DNA of 23,026 nucleotides, from NCBI GenBank assembly GCA_964429355.1, contig CAYSCH010000122.1, positions 1 to 23,026 on the forward strand, given 5' to 3'. The translations under genes were made by a program, and so were the position numbers. Within the stretch, counting starts at the first letter, position 1. Each line of letters opens with the position of its first letter. This document shows positions 15,765 through 23,026 of the stretch, one piece after another. The notes under the pieces are model-generated. The model was not told the DNA's origin. It searched no databases and was given only the letters and a program-made list of their open reading frames with translations. Origin of the DNA: JAAYAY01 sp964429355. Lineage in GTDB: Bacteria > Planctomycetota > Planctomycetia > Pirellulales > Thermoguttaceae.

Positions 15765-17147
15765 GTGGCGGAGAAGGCCTGGGGTGGAGTCTTTGACGAA
15801 GCGACGGATCAGCGTGTCGAACAGTTCACGGAAAGCGTGAGTTTCGATCGCCGGCTCTATGCCCACGATATCCGTGGCTCAATCGCCCATGCGCAAATGT
15901 TGTGCAAGGTTGGACTGCTCACCGAAGTAGAATGCCGCCAAATTGAGCAGGGCCTCAAGGAGATCGAACGCGAGATCCAAGAGGAGCGTTTCCAGTTCCG
16001 CATCGAGCTGGAAGACATCCATATGCACATCGAGCGGGCACTGATCGACCGAATTGGCGACGTGGGTCGGAAGTTGCACACCGGGCGGAGCCGCAACGAT
16101 CAGGTTTCGACCGATGTGCGACTATGGGTTCGCGATGCGATCGACCAGATCGATGCGGCTCTGAAAGACCTTCAAGCGTCGTTTGTTGGTCGTTGCGAGG
16201 CCGATTTCGACGTAATCCTGCCCGGCTACACCCACATGCAGCGGGCCCAGCCGGTCCTTGCGCCACATTACTGGCTTGCTTATTGCGAGAAATACGAGCG
16301 CGACCGCCAGCGTTTGGCTGACTGCCGCCGACGGGCCAACGTGCTGAGCCTCGGTGCGGCCGCCCTGGCAGGAACGAGCTTGCCCATCGATCGCGACGAT
16401 GTTGCCCGGCGGCTGGAATTCGATTCGGTCGCCCGAAACAGCCTGGATGTGTCGAGCGATCGCGACTTCGTCGTGGAATTCGCCTTTGTGCTGGCCCTGA
16501 TCGCAGAGCACTTGAGCACCTGGGCGGAAGAGTGGATCCTCTGGTCGACCATCGAATTCAATTTTCTCCGGCCTCCCCAGACGTTCTGCACGGGCTCGTC
16601 GATCATGCCGCAGAAGGTCAATCCCGATGTGCTGGAACTGATCCGTGGAAAAACCGCGCGGGTGTTGGGCAATTTGAACGCACTGCTGGTGCTGATCAAG
16701 GGGCTGCCGTTGGCCTACAATCGCGACTTGCAGGAGGACAAGGAGCCCCTCTTCGATTCGTTCGACACCGTGCTCGCCTCCCTGCGGTTGGCAGCCCCCC
16801 TGGTGGCGGGGGCTGAGCTCCAACGCGATGCAATCGCCCAGCGGCTCGACCGAGGTTATCTGGACGCCACGACGTTTATGGAGTATTTGATCCGCAGAGG
16901 AATTCCACAGCGGACCGCTCACGGCCTGGTGGGCCAATTGGTCAACAAGGCGATGAAGCAGGGCGTCCCGCTTGCGGATCTTCCATTGGACGACTATCGT
17001 CAGGCAGACAGCAACCTGGACGAGACGGTCTATGAGGTGCTGGGAGTCGAACGAGCGGTGGCGGCCATGAAGAGTTACGGCTCGACTGGCCCCGACCAGG
17101 TTCGGCAACAGATCGAGGATTGGAAAGGACGGCTTCAGAGTCGATAG
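15765..17147 (+). CDS. argH: Argininosuccinate lyase
   Basis: The predicted protein has 460 residues, the usual length. GTG 15765 is chosen over TTG 15735 because GGAG (15755-15758) lies 6 nt before it and the protein then opens in the family's typical place (VAEKAWGGVF). It catalyses the last step of arginine synthesis, splitting argininosuccinate into arginine and fumarate. Motifs are KLHTGRSRNDQ (103-113), GYTHMQRAQP (154-163) with catalytic-region T156 and H157, and the superfamily signature GSSIMPQKVNP (277-287) with the catalytic serine loop. All are intact. The usual WGGRF opening is WGGVF here. No other arginine genes are near, which fits scattered biosynthetic genes in planctomycetes. 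It has its own promoter. Confidence 0.96.
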   Translation: MAEKAWGGVFDEATDQRVEQFTESVSFDRRLYAHDIRGSIAHAQMLCKVGLLTEVECRQIEQGLKEIEREIQEERFQFRIELEDIHMHIERALIDRIGDVGRKLHTGRSRNDQVSTDVRLWVRDAIDQIDAALKDLQASFVGRCEADFDVILPGYTHMQRAQPVLAPHYWLAYCEKYERDRQRLADCRRRANVLSLGAAALAGTSLPIDRDDVARRLEFDSVARNSLDVSSDRDFVVEFAFVLALIAEHLSTWAEEWILWSTIEFNFLRPPQTFCTGSSIMPQKVNPDVLELIRGKTARVLGNLNALLVLIKGLPLAYNRDLQEDKEPLFDSFDTVLASLRLAAPLVAGAELQRDAIAQRLDRGYLDATTFMEYLIRRGIPQRTAHGLVGQLVNKAMKQGVPLADLPLDDYRQADSNLDETVYEVLGVERAVAAMKSYGSTGPDQVRQQIEDWKGRLQSR

Positions 17148-17323
17148 CAGAATGTCCGGTCGTTCACATCGATCCCTCGTTTTGTTACCGCCTTTCAGGT
17201 CGACCCGTAACAGGCCATGATGGCGAACCGGAGCAATCACCCGATCGACAGCCGGCAAGTTTCGCGGCTGCCAGTTGGGAGGAACTTGCACACAAGCGCT
17301 CGCAGCGAATGATGAGACACACC

Positions 17324-19780
17324 ATGGCTATTCCCAATCGAATTCGGACTCGGCTGATCGGGGTGTGGCTGATTCTTGCCGCCGTGCTCGGAGTATGTGC
17401 CCAGGAGCCGGCGCCACCTCAGGCCGCAACAGCCGATCCATTTGGGGCGCCGTTCGTAGCACCGGATCCTTCGGAGCCTGAGGCCCCGGCAGCGGACCCC
17501 TTTGGAACGCAAGCTGCGCCGGATCCATCTCAGCCACAGACCCCAGTCGCCAATCCATTCGGGGCCCCCTCTGCAACAGCGGACTCCGTACCACGGCAAC
17601 CCGCGGCGACGGTGGCGCCCGCCACTCCCCCGTCTGCAGCCCCGGAGCCGGCCCCGATGGCCCCGGCCGTGGCGGCAATCATGGCCACCAAACCCACCAC
17701 TCCGGCCGAGAAGGTACGCGCCGCGAAGATCCTGGCCGGTCTCGACCGGCCTGACTTGGCCAAGCAGATGCTTGCAGAAGTCCTGGCAGCCAACCTTGAT
17801 CAGAAGCAGCTTTTCGCACTGGAACAACAGTTTGGCGCGCCACTTTTCGTCAACCTGTCGGTTCGCCCGGAGCTCGCGCCGGAGGGAAAACAAGTAGCCG
17901 ATGCCGTGTTGAAGGCGGCCCAGGCGGTGCTCCAGGATTCGGCTCGGCTGGACGACCTCGTCCGGCAACTGTCGTCGGCCGATACGGCTGCGCGCATGAC
18001 TGCCGCCCAAGGTCTTGTGCAAGGTGGGCGAGTCTCGATCGGGATCCTGATCGGGGCACTGGCCGATCCGTCGCGCGCCGGCGAACACGATATGGCCCGT
18101 TCGGTCCTGGGGCAGTTCGGCCAGGCGGCCGTCGGCCCTCTGCTGGCCGCGTTGCATGGAGGCGAGCCGGGCCTGAAGATCCAGGCGATCCGCACCCTGG
18201 CTGGAATGGGAGCCCGGGAAGCAGTTCCCTTCTTCCTCGCCTCCGCCCTTGCTCCCGAAGCTGACCAGGAATTGCAGGCCATTGCCCAGCGAGGGCTGGT
18301 GACTTTCGGCCGTCCGGTCCCCGACATTTCTGTGGCGTCTGCCATGTTGATTGCGGAAGCGGAGGATTACCTGAAAGGGCGAAAAGTCCTCCGTGAAGAC
18401 CTCGAGGGCAATGTGACGGTGTGGACGTGGGATCCAGCGACGAGCCGCCCCGTTTCGACCCTTCGCCCGGCACGCGACGCCCGGATGGTCTATGCGGCCT
18501 GGCTGACGGAAGATGCCTACCAACTGAATCCAGAGGACAAGCAGGTTCGCGTCCTCTATCTGTCATGCCTTCTCGAACAGGCCGCCCAGGCCGCGGGATT
18601 GGAGAACCGGTTGCCGATCGCGGTCGATTCGCCTGCCGGCAAGGCGGCAGCCGCCGGGCTCGAAGTCGTCGAGGATGTGCTGGCCTACGCAATGGTCCAC
18701 GACAACATCGGAGCGGCTATCGCTGCTGTACGCATCCTCGGCGAGCGCGGCAGTGCCCTGGAGCAGTTGAGCGCCGACTGTTCGGCATCGCCGCTGAGCG
18801 AAGCGGTCAAACACGACGATCCCCGGCTGCGATTTGCCGCCATCGAAGCGATCCTTAACCTCGATCCGCCGGCCCCCTTTGCCGATTCTAACGCAGTGGT
18901 CGAGGCGGTCTGCCATTTCGCCACCTCCCAGGGTGAGCAGCGAGTCCTGATCGCCGGACCGAGCACTTCCGAATCGCAGCGGATCGCCGGCCACCTCGCG
19001 GCCCTGGGCTATGTGTCGGATACGGCCCGATCAGGCCGGGAACTGGTGGCCTTGGCGTTGCGATCGGCCGACTACGAATTCGCACTCGTCGATGAGGGGC
19101 TCCAGCAACCCACCGTTCAGTTCGTTCTGCAACAACTCCGGCACGACAACCGCACGGCTCTCCTCCCGGTCGGCATTTGGGCCCGCGACGGACGTTTGCC
19201 CCACGCGGAGCAAGCCGCCCGTCGCGATCCATTGGCAACGGCCTTCCCGCGACCTCACTCGCAGGAGGTGGTCGAGTCGCAGGTCCAGCAGGTTCTCGCG
19301 CTCGTTGCAGGACAACGACTCGACTCAGGCCAGCGACTGCAGCAGGCCGCACAGGCCATGCAGTGGCTGGCGGATTGGAGCGCGGGGCACAAGTTATTCC
19401 GGCTGCCGAGGAAGATCGAAGCGGTCTACGAGGCCCTGTTCATTCCCGAACTCGCCCCCCAGGCGACCACGATCCTGGCCAACACAGGAACGCCCGAGGC
19501 TCAGAAAGCTCTGATCGAGCTGGCCAACCGCTGGACGCAGCCGCTTCCGCGGCGCAAGGCAGCCGTTGACGCCTTGTGGAACAATGCCGAAGGAAACGGT
19601 ATTCTCCTGACTTCCACGGAGATTCTCCGGCAATACGACCGCTACAATCAACGCGAGAATCTCGATCCGTCGTCGCAGCAAGTCCTCTCCGCGATCCTCA
19701 ACTGCCTCGAGGCTCCAGCCAAGGTGATGGAAGAAGCCAAGAGGCCGCCGAAGGACCCCGAAGTCCCAGACAAGCCGTGA
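17324..19780 (+). CDS. Exported HEAT-like repeat protein with a degenerate receiver domain
   Basis: The predicted protein has about 818 residues; ATG 17309 and 17312 are other possible starts. A signal peptide covers 1-26 (LIGVWLILAAVLGVCA). A Pro/Ala-rich linker (27-125) carries three DPFG/NPFG units (37-41, 57-61, 76-80) spaced 19-20 residues. Helical HEAT-like repeats follow (about 205-335), for example PLLAALHGGEPGLKIQAIRT. Residues 539-665 look like a receiver fold: RVLIAGPSTSESQRIAGHLA, then YEFALVDEGLQ, then LLPVGIWARDG. D590 is at the phospho-acceptor place, but the acidic pair after strand 1 is missing, so phosphorylation is unlikely. More helical repeats follow (670-800), then a charged Pro-rich tail. 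The sigma-54 activator starts 25 nt downstream, so they are probably co-transcribed. It may be a protein-binding scaffold; its role is unknown. Confidence 0.8.
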   Translation: MAIPNRIRTRLIGVWLILAAVLGVCAQEPAPPQAATADPFGAPFVAPDPSEPEAPAADPFGTQAAPDPSQPQTPVANPFGAPSATADSVPRQPAATVAPATPPSAAPEPAPMAPAVAAIMATKPTTPAEKVRAAKILAGLDRPDLAKQMLAEVLAANLDQKQLFALEQQFGAPLFVNLSVRPELAPEGKQVADAVLKAAQAVLQDSARLDDLVRQLSSADTAARMTAAQGLVQGGRVSIGILIGALADPSRAGEHDMARSVLGQFGQAAVGPLLAALHGGEPGLKIQAIRTLAGMGAREAVPFFLASALAPEADQELQAIAQRGLVTFGRPVPDISVASAMLIAEAEDYLKGRKVLREDLEGNVTVWTWDPATSRPVSTLRPARDARMVYAAWLTEDAYQLNPEDKQVRVLYLSCLLEQAAQAAGLENRLPIAVDSPAGKAAAAGLEVVEDVLAYAMVHDNIGAAIAAVRILGERGSALEQLSADCSASPLSEAVKHDDPRLRFAAIEAILNLDPPAPFADSNAVVEAVCHFATSQGEQRVLIAGPSTSESQRIAGHLAALGYVSDTARSGRELVALALRSADYEFALVDEGLQQPTVQFVLQQLRHDNRTALLPVGIWARDGRLPHAEQAARRDPLATAFPRPHSQEVVESQVQQVLALVAGQRLDSGQRLQQAAQAMQWLADWSAGHKLFRLPRKIEAVYEALFIPELAPQATTILANTGTPEAQKALIELANRWTQPLPRRKAAVDALWNNAEGNGILLTSTEILRQYDRYNQRENLDPSSQQVLSAILNCLEAPAKVMEEAKRPPKDPEVPDKP

Positions 19781-19805
19781 TCCCGCACATCGGGCCCAAC
19801 CACTG

Positions 19806-20874
19806 ATGCCCCAAGTTCCCTTTCATCGAGCCCAGGAAGAAACGGGGCCTCCCATTCCGGGCCTGATCGGATCGGGGCCGGCCATGCAGGAGGTTTACCT
19901 CCTCACTCGCCAAGTGGCCAAATCCAATGCCTCGGTATTGCTGCTCGGCGAGACCGGCACCGGAAAAGAACTGATCTCCAAGGCGATTCACGCCCTGAGT
20001 CATCGCGGCAGCGGCCCATTCGTGCGAGTCAATTGCGGGGCCTTGGCGGAGAACCTCCTCGAAAGCGAACTCTTCGGCCACGTGCGCGGCGCGTTCACCG
20101 GCGCCGTCACCAACCGCACCGGACGATTCGAGGCGGCTCACACCGGAACGGTCTTCCTTGACGAAATCAACTCCACCACCGCCAAGCTGCAAGTCAAACT
20201 CCTCCGCGTTCTGCAGGAGCACGAATTCGAACGGGTCGGCGATACTCAGACGATTCGCGTCGATACCCGTGTGGTGGCCGCCAGCAACCGGGATCTGCTG
20301 GAAGAGGTGGAAAACGGGCGATTCCGCGAAGACCTCTACTACCGCCTCAACGTCGTGACCATCTACCTGCCCCCTCTTCNNNNNNNNNNGCGAACGCCGC
20401 GAAGATATTCCCGAGCTCGTCGGATACTTTCTCAAATACTACAACGAGGCGAACAACCGCCACGTGCCGCACGTGGACCGCAACGCCATGGAAGCCTTGA
20501 TCTCCTACTCCTGGCCGGGCAATGTGCGCGAACTCCAAAACTATATCGAACGGGCCATCGTCCTGGCACCCGGCGACGAGCTGACTTGCGACCTCCTTCC
20601 CGAGACCGTGCTGGGCCGCAAGCGACCCCGGATCGGTCGACAGCGGGTCGCCGATCTGGAAACCCTGGCTTCCGAGCTGGTCCAATACGGCCTGGAAAAT
20701 GCCGCGCCTCAAGAAGACAACCTCCACGCCCGGATCGTCAATCGCGTCGAACGGGAACTGATCGCCCAGGTCATGGCCTCATGCGACAATGTCCAGGTGA
20801 AGGCAGCCGCCCGATTGGGGATCAACCGCAATACGCTCCACAAGAAATTGGCGGAATACGAACTCGAGAAGTGA
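19806..20874 (+). CDS. Sigma-54-dependent transcriptional activator (AAA+ and Fis HTH, no sensory domain); interrupted by an assembly gap
   Basis: The gene has ten Ns at 20380-20389. Deleting them rejoins the frame as CTT-CGC-GAA and restores the canonical LPPLRERREDIP, giving 352 residues. The AAA+ domain starts near residue 20: Walker A GETGTGKE (48-55), the sigma-54-contacting GAFTGA loop (95-100), Walker B GTVFLDEI (114-121), RFREDLYYRL (172-181) and sensor II GNVREL (235-240). A Fis-type HTH (about 325-348, VKAAARLGINRNTLHKKL) binds enhancers. There is no receiver, GAF or PAS domain, as in PspF, so its activity must be set by a partner protein or by expression. Its 25-nt distance from the HEAT/pseudo-receiver gene is suggestive. 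Read literally with ten Ns, the frame shifts and ends wrongly. Confidence 0.92.
20380..20389. other. Assembly gap (10 N)
   Basis: A fixed-length run of ten Ns inside the sigma-54 activator. The sequence on both sides joins perfectly in frame with no missing bases, in the middle of an arginine codon (residue 192). The gap length is therefore probably a placeholder. Confidence 0.97.
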
Positions 20875-20887
20875 GGCAGGCGATTTC

Positions 20888-20985
20888 CAGGTCCCTCTTG
20901 GCTACTAACCTCAAAGTTCGTGAAGTGTTTCACAAAGATTCGCGACTTGCCGGGAGCAGACCATTTCAGCTCGAGCCGTAGCTCG
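20888..20985 (+). repeat. Dispersed ~97-bp element, copy B
   Basis: It starts 14 nt after the sigma-54 activator stop. CTACTAACC (20902-20910) opens the well-conserved part, which matches copy A at 60 of 69 positions up to 20970. One extra T precedes the CGAGC-CGTA-GCTCG hairpin (20972-20985). It has the same orientation as copy A and as the gene before it. Confidence 0.75.
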
Positions 20986-21220
20986 CGACCAACCTTCGGT
21001 CGGTCGGTGCCCGCTCACCGGCCCCGCCGCCCTGGGATCAAGCCAAATCCCAAGGGTAACCCTGTCGGAGGGTTTGCAGAACAGGCCCGTCTTCGGCATG
21101 TTCCCTCTCCCGCAAGGCGACCCTTCCCGATTTCGATCAGCAATAGAAGCGGGATTCCGACTCCAGTGGGGGGAAGATTTCCCAACCTCGCCCTACTCTC
21201 GTCCGATGCCGTCTCCCGCT

Positions 21221-21249
21221 CTGGCAATTGTCTCCGATTCTGCCATAAT
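21221..21249 (+). promoter_or_regulatory. Candidate promoter of the STAS-ATPase pair
   Basis: CTGGCA (21221-21226; 4 of 6 match TTGACA) and CATAAT (21244-21249; 5 of 6 match TATAAT) are 17 nt apart, about 95 nt before the STAS start. This is a moderate match only. Confidence 0.4.
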
Positions 21250-21292
21250 GTTTTGGCCGTCCCAACGTGCATGGGGAGCAAACCATAATTGC

Positions 21293-21329
21293 CGAGCGGT
21301 AGCTCGTACAGGCCGGCGGCCCTGCCGCC
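21293..21329 (+). promoter_or_regulatory. Two hairpins in the leader of the STAS gene
   Basis: CGAGC-GGTA-GCTCG (21293-21306) is the same small hairpin that ends both dispersed elements. GGCGGC-CCT-GCCGCC (21315-21329) is a second perfect stem, ending 2 nt before the GGGGAGAAG ribosome-binding site (21332-21340). They may affect translation. Confidence 0.5.
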
Positions 21330-21344
21330 TTGGGGAGAAGTTCC

Positions 21345-21701
21345 ATGCAATTGAGCGTCCGTTCCGACGAGGGTCCGGTCCTCCGCGTCGATATCCATGG
21401 CAGGATCAATATGGCCGTGCTCGCGGAACAGCAGGAGGCCCTTGCTGAGCTGATCGCATGCGACGGGTACAAGCGTACCGTGCTGCTCGATATGACCGGC
21501 GCGGAACTGGTCGATTCGGCGGGATTGAGCTGGCTCGTGGTGCAGCACAAGCGATTCTGCGATGCCGGGGGAAGGCTCGTCATCCACTCCGTGCCGTTCA
21601 CGATCCTGGAAACATTGAAGGTGATGCGGTTGGATCAGGTCCTCCATGTGGCTGAAAACGAGTCCCAAGCCTTGCAGTTGGTCCAAGGAGCCTCGGAATG
21701 A
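21345..21701 (+). CDS. STAS-domain protein (anti-sigma-factor antagonist-like)
   Basis: The predicted protein has 118 residues, a single STAS domain. ATG 21345 follows a strong GGGGAGAAG at 4 nt. Strand VLRVDIHGRI (12-21) leads to TVLLDMTGAELVDSAGLSWLV (45-65). The DSAG motif (57-60) has S58 at the serine that anti-sigma kinases phosphorylate in SpoIIAA/RsbV proteins. GGRLVIHSVPFTILETLKVM (75-94) completes the fold. In such partner-switching proteins, phosphorylation of the serine controls binding to a kinase or target. No anti-sigma kinase or phosphatase is in the window. It shares a 4-nt ATGA overlap with the secretion-ATPase gene, so the two are translationally coupled and probably work together. 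Confidence 0.9.
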   Translation: MQLSVRSDEGPVLRVDIHGRINMAVLAEQQEALAELIACDGYKRTVLLDMTGAELVDSAGLSWLVVQHKRFCDAGGRLVIHSVPFTILETLKVMRLDQVLHVAENESQALQLVQGASE

Positions 21702-22936
21702 CCACCGAATTGCCCCCGTGTCCACTCGATGGAATCGATCTCAGTCAGACATCGATCGAATCGGCCATCACCGAGCTGTTCGAATACGCCGCAGTTTTGC
21801 CCGCCAGCGACGTATTTCTCACGGCTCACGAGAACAGCATCTCCATCTCGGTCCGCCATCTCGGCATTTTCAAGCGGGTGGCCGCGGTTGCAGCCGCGAC
21901 GGGGCGCAACTTCATCAACCATGTGAAAGCTACCGCCGGCATGGATGTCGCCCAACGCCGCCATCCGGCCGACGGGCGATGGCTCTGCCCCATGAAAGAC
22001 GGGCGCAAGCTCGACGTCCGCGTCAGCACGATTCCCACGCTCCACGGCGAAGACATGGCCATCCGCCTGCTCGACAGCAGCATCGGCCTGATGGACGTTT
22101 CCACTCTCGGCTTCCACTACAGCAGCCTGGATATCCTCCAGGCGCTGCTGCAGCGTCCCAGCGGCCTGATCCTCGTCACCGGTCCGGCGGGGGCGGGAAA
22201 GACGACCACCCTGTATAGCTGCCTCCAGTATCTCAACGACGGCACCCGCAAAATCAATACCATCGAGGACCCGATCGAGTATGTGATCGACGGCGTTCGC
22301 CAGTCTCAGGTCAATCCGAAGATCCGCCTGGGCTTCCCCGAGTTGTTGGTCAGCGTGCTTCGCCAATCTCCCGACATCATCATGGTCGGCGAGATCCGCG
22401 ATCCGATCACCGCCGAAACGGCCGTCCGCGCCGCCAACAGCGGCCAGCTCGTGTTCGCCACCCTCCATGCTCCCATCGCGGCCGGAGCGATCGACAGCAT
22501 GCTGGCCCTCGACGTCGTGCCCTACTTCCTTTCCACATGCCTGATCGGTGTCGTCTCCCAGCGGCTCGTGCGGACCTTGTGCCCCACCTGCAAGATGTCC
22601 TTCGATCTGAGCGCCGCGCCGCAGACCTTCGACGAAATCAAACAGTTCCTCGAGCCGGGGCAAGGGGAATGCCTCTATTCCGCCCCCGGCTGCGACGCCT
22701 GCCACGGCGAAGGCTACACCAATCGCACCGGCGTGGTCGAGGTCCTGCGCGTGACCAACGAAATCCGCCACATGATCGTCGAACGTCGACGGGCGCGCGA
22801 GATCAACGATATGGCTGTCCGCCAGGGGATGCTCGACCTCCGCCGCTCGGCCCTGCTCAAGGTCGCCCAGGGCGTCACCAGCACCGAAGAGGTCTTCCGC
22901 CGCATTCCCACCGAGTATCTGCTGCCCTCCGATTAG
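21698..22936 (+). CDS. Short GspE/PilB-like secretion or pilus ATPase
   Basis: The predicted protein has 412 residues, shorter than the 500-570 of GspE/PilB because the N-terminal MshEN-type domain is missing. Residues 20-130 form the N2-like subdomain, with a degenerate SDVFLTAHENSISISVR (37-53) where ASDIHIE is usual. The core has Walker A GPAGAGKT (162-169), the Asp box INTIEDPIEY (186-195), Walker B DIIMVGEIRD (226-235) with E232, and the His-box region LVFATLHAP (251-259). Four cysteines (C295, C298, C332, C335) make the zinc-binding tetracysteine module of GspE/PilB, which is absent from PilT. It should be an active hexameric ATPase driving assembly of a pilus or pseudopilus. No other secretion genes are seen, but the window ends 90 bp later. 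Confidence 0.9.
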   Translation: MTTELPPCPLDGIDLSQTSIESAITELFEYAAVLPASDVFLTAHENSISISVRHLGIFKRVAAVAAATGRNFINHVKATAGMDVAQRRHPADGRWLCPMKDGRKLDVRVSTIPTLHGEDMAIRLLDSSIGLMDVSTLGFHYSSLDILQALLQRPSGLILVTGPAGAGKTTTLYSCLQYLNDGTRKINTIEDPIEYVIDGVRQSQVNPKIRLGFPELLVSVLRQSPDIIMVGEIRDPITAETAVRAANSGQLVFATLHAPIAAGAIDSMLALDVVPYFLSTCLIGVVSQRLVRTLCPTCKMSFDLSAAPQTFDEIKQFLEPGQGECLYSAPGCDACHGEGYTNRTGVVEVLRVTNEIRHMIVERRRAREINDMAVRQGMLDLRRSALLKVAQGVTSTEEVFRRIPTEYLLPSD

Positions 22937-22945
22937 ACTAAGCGA

Positions 22946-23012
22946 CCGAGTGACTTGCGACTCGGGTGGCTTTCGCCACAGAGTTTCAAGAACGCTGCCG
23001 GTGAGCCACCCG
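22946..23012. repeat. Nested palindromes after the ATPase gene (REP-like or terminator)
   Basis: CCGAGT/ACTCGG (22946-22951 and 22960-22965), GTGGC-TTTC-GCCAC (22966-22979), and a longer 9-bp pair CGGGTGGCT/AGCCACCCG (22963-22971 and 23004-23012) overlap one another. They begin 10 nt after the stop. Mutually exclusive folds are possible. No T-tract follows within the window. Confidence 0.55.
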
Positions 23013-23026
23013 CCCGTGGCGCGATC

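Larger units (their letters stand above)
20875..21344. other. Intergenic region with repeats and the STAS-gene leader
   Basis: A spacer of 470 bp without a supported gene. It holds dispersed-element copy B (20888-20985), then a CGACC/GGTCG hairpin and GC-rich sequence resembling what follows copy A (GCTCACCGG in both). A candidate promoter (21221-21249), a third CGAGC/GCTCG hairpin (21293-21306) and a GGCGGC/GCCGCC hairpin (21315-21329) follow, just ahead of the Shine-Dalgarno site. No sigma-54 -24/-12 pair was found. Confidence 0.6.

Noticed and set aside
20390..20981. Arg/Pro-rich C-terminus obtained when the ten Ns are read as ten bases
   Set aside because: The other frame restores the canonical activator sequence and Fis HTH, so this reading is an artefact of the gap length.

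Overview
The window looks like part of a planctomycete chromosome, probably from the Pirellulales or a relative. The evidence is the GC-rich sequence, a DUF1080 protein paired with a Tat-exported Gfo/Idh/MocA oxidoreductase, long proline/alanine-rich exported proteins, weak Shine-Dalgarno sites before many genes, and many short dispersed palindromic repeats. A run of ten Ns at 20380-20389 shows that this is a scaffold from a draft or metagenome assembly. No rRNA, tRNA, CRISPR array or intact transposase gene was seen.

Layout. The left end (1-1163) is accessory in character. It holds a minus-strand RHS/YD-repeat fragment cut by the window edge, a 136-bp segment bounded by inverted repeats, a 42-bp tandem repeat and C-rich spacer. 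Then follow an exported right-handed beta-helix protein (1164-2504), a DUF1080 3-keto-glycoside-hydrolase-like protein and a Gfo/Idh/MocA oxidoreductase (2922-5001; probably a periplasmic sugar oxidation and cleavage pair), a six-TM membrane protein and the tRNA-modifying enzyme MnmG (5958-7808).

The middle holds a signalling pair: a response regulator with its DNA-binding domain ahead of the receiver (8443-9030), behind a perfect TTGACA/TATAAT promoter, and a soluble histidine kinase (9146-10561). A DapA/NanA-family aldolase (minus strand, 10599-11606) diverges from a polyprenol-type GT2 glycosyltransferase and a large GT-C-like membrane glycosyltransferase (11921-15518). Argininosuccinate lyase (15765-17147) has its own promoter.

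The right end carries an exported HEAT-like protein with an embedded degenerate receiver domain (17324-19780). A sigma-54 activator lacking any sensory domain follows 25 bp later (19806-20874); its frame is restored exactly if the ten Ns are deleted. Last come a STAS-domain protein and a short GspE/PilB-like secretion ATPase overlapping by 4 nt (21345-22936).

The most unusual non-coding signal is an element of about 97 bp present twice, 13 kb apart (7859-7954 and 20888-20985). It starts just after mnmG and just after the sigma-54 activator, and the copies differ without codon-position bias. Its terminal CGAGC/GCTCG hairpin recurs a third time in the leader of the STAS gene.
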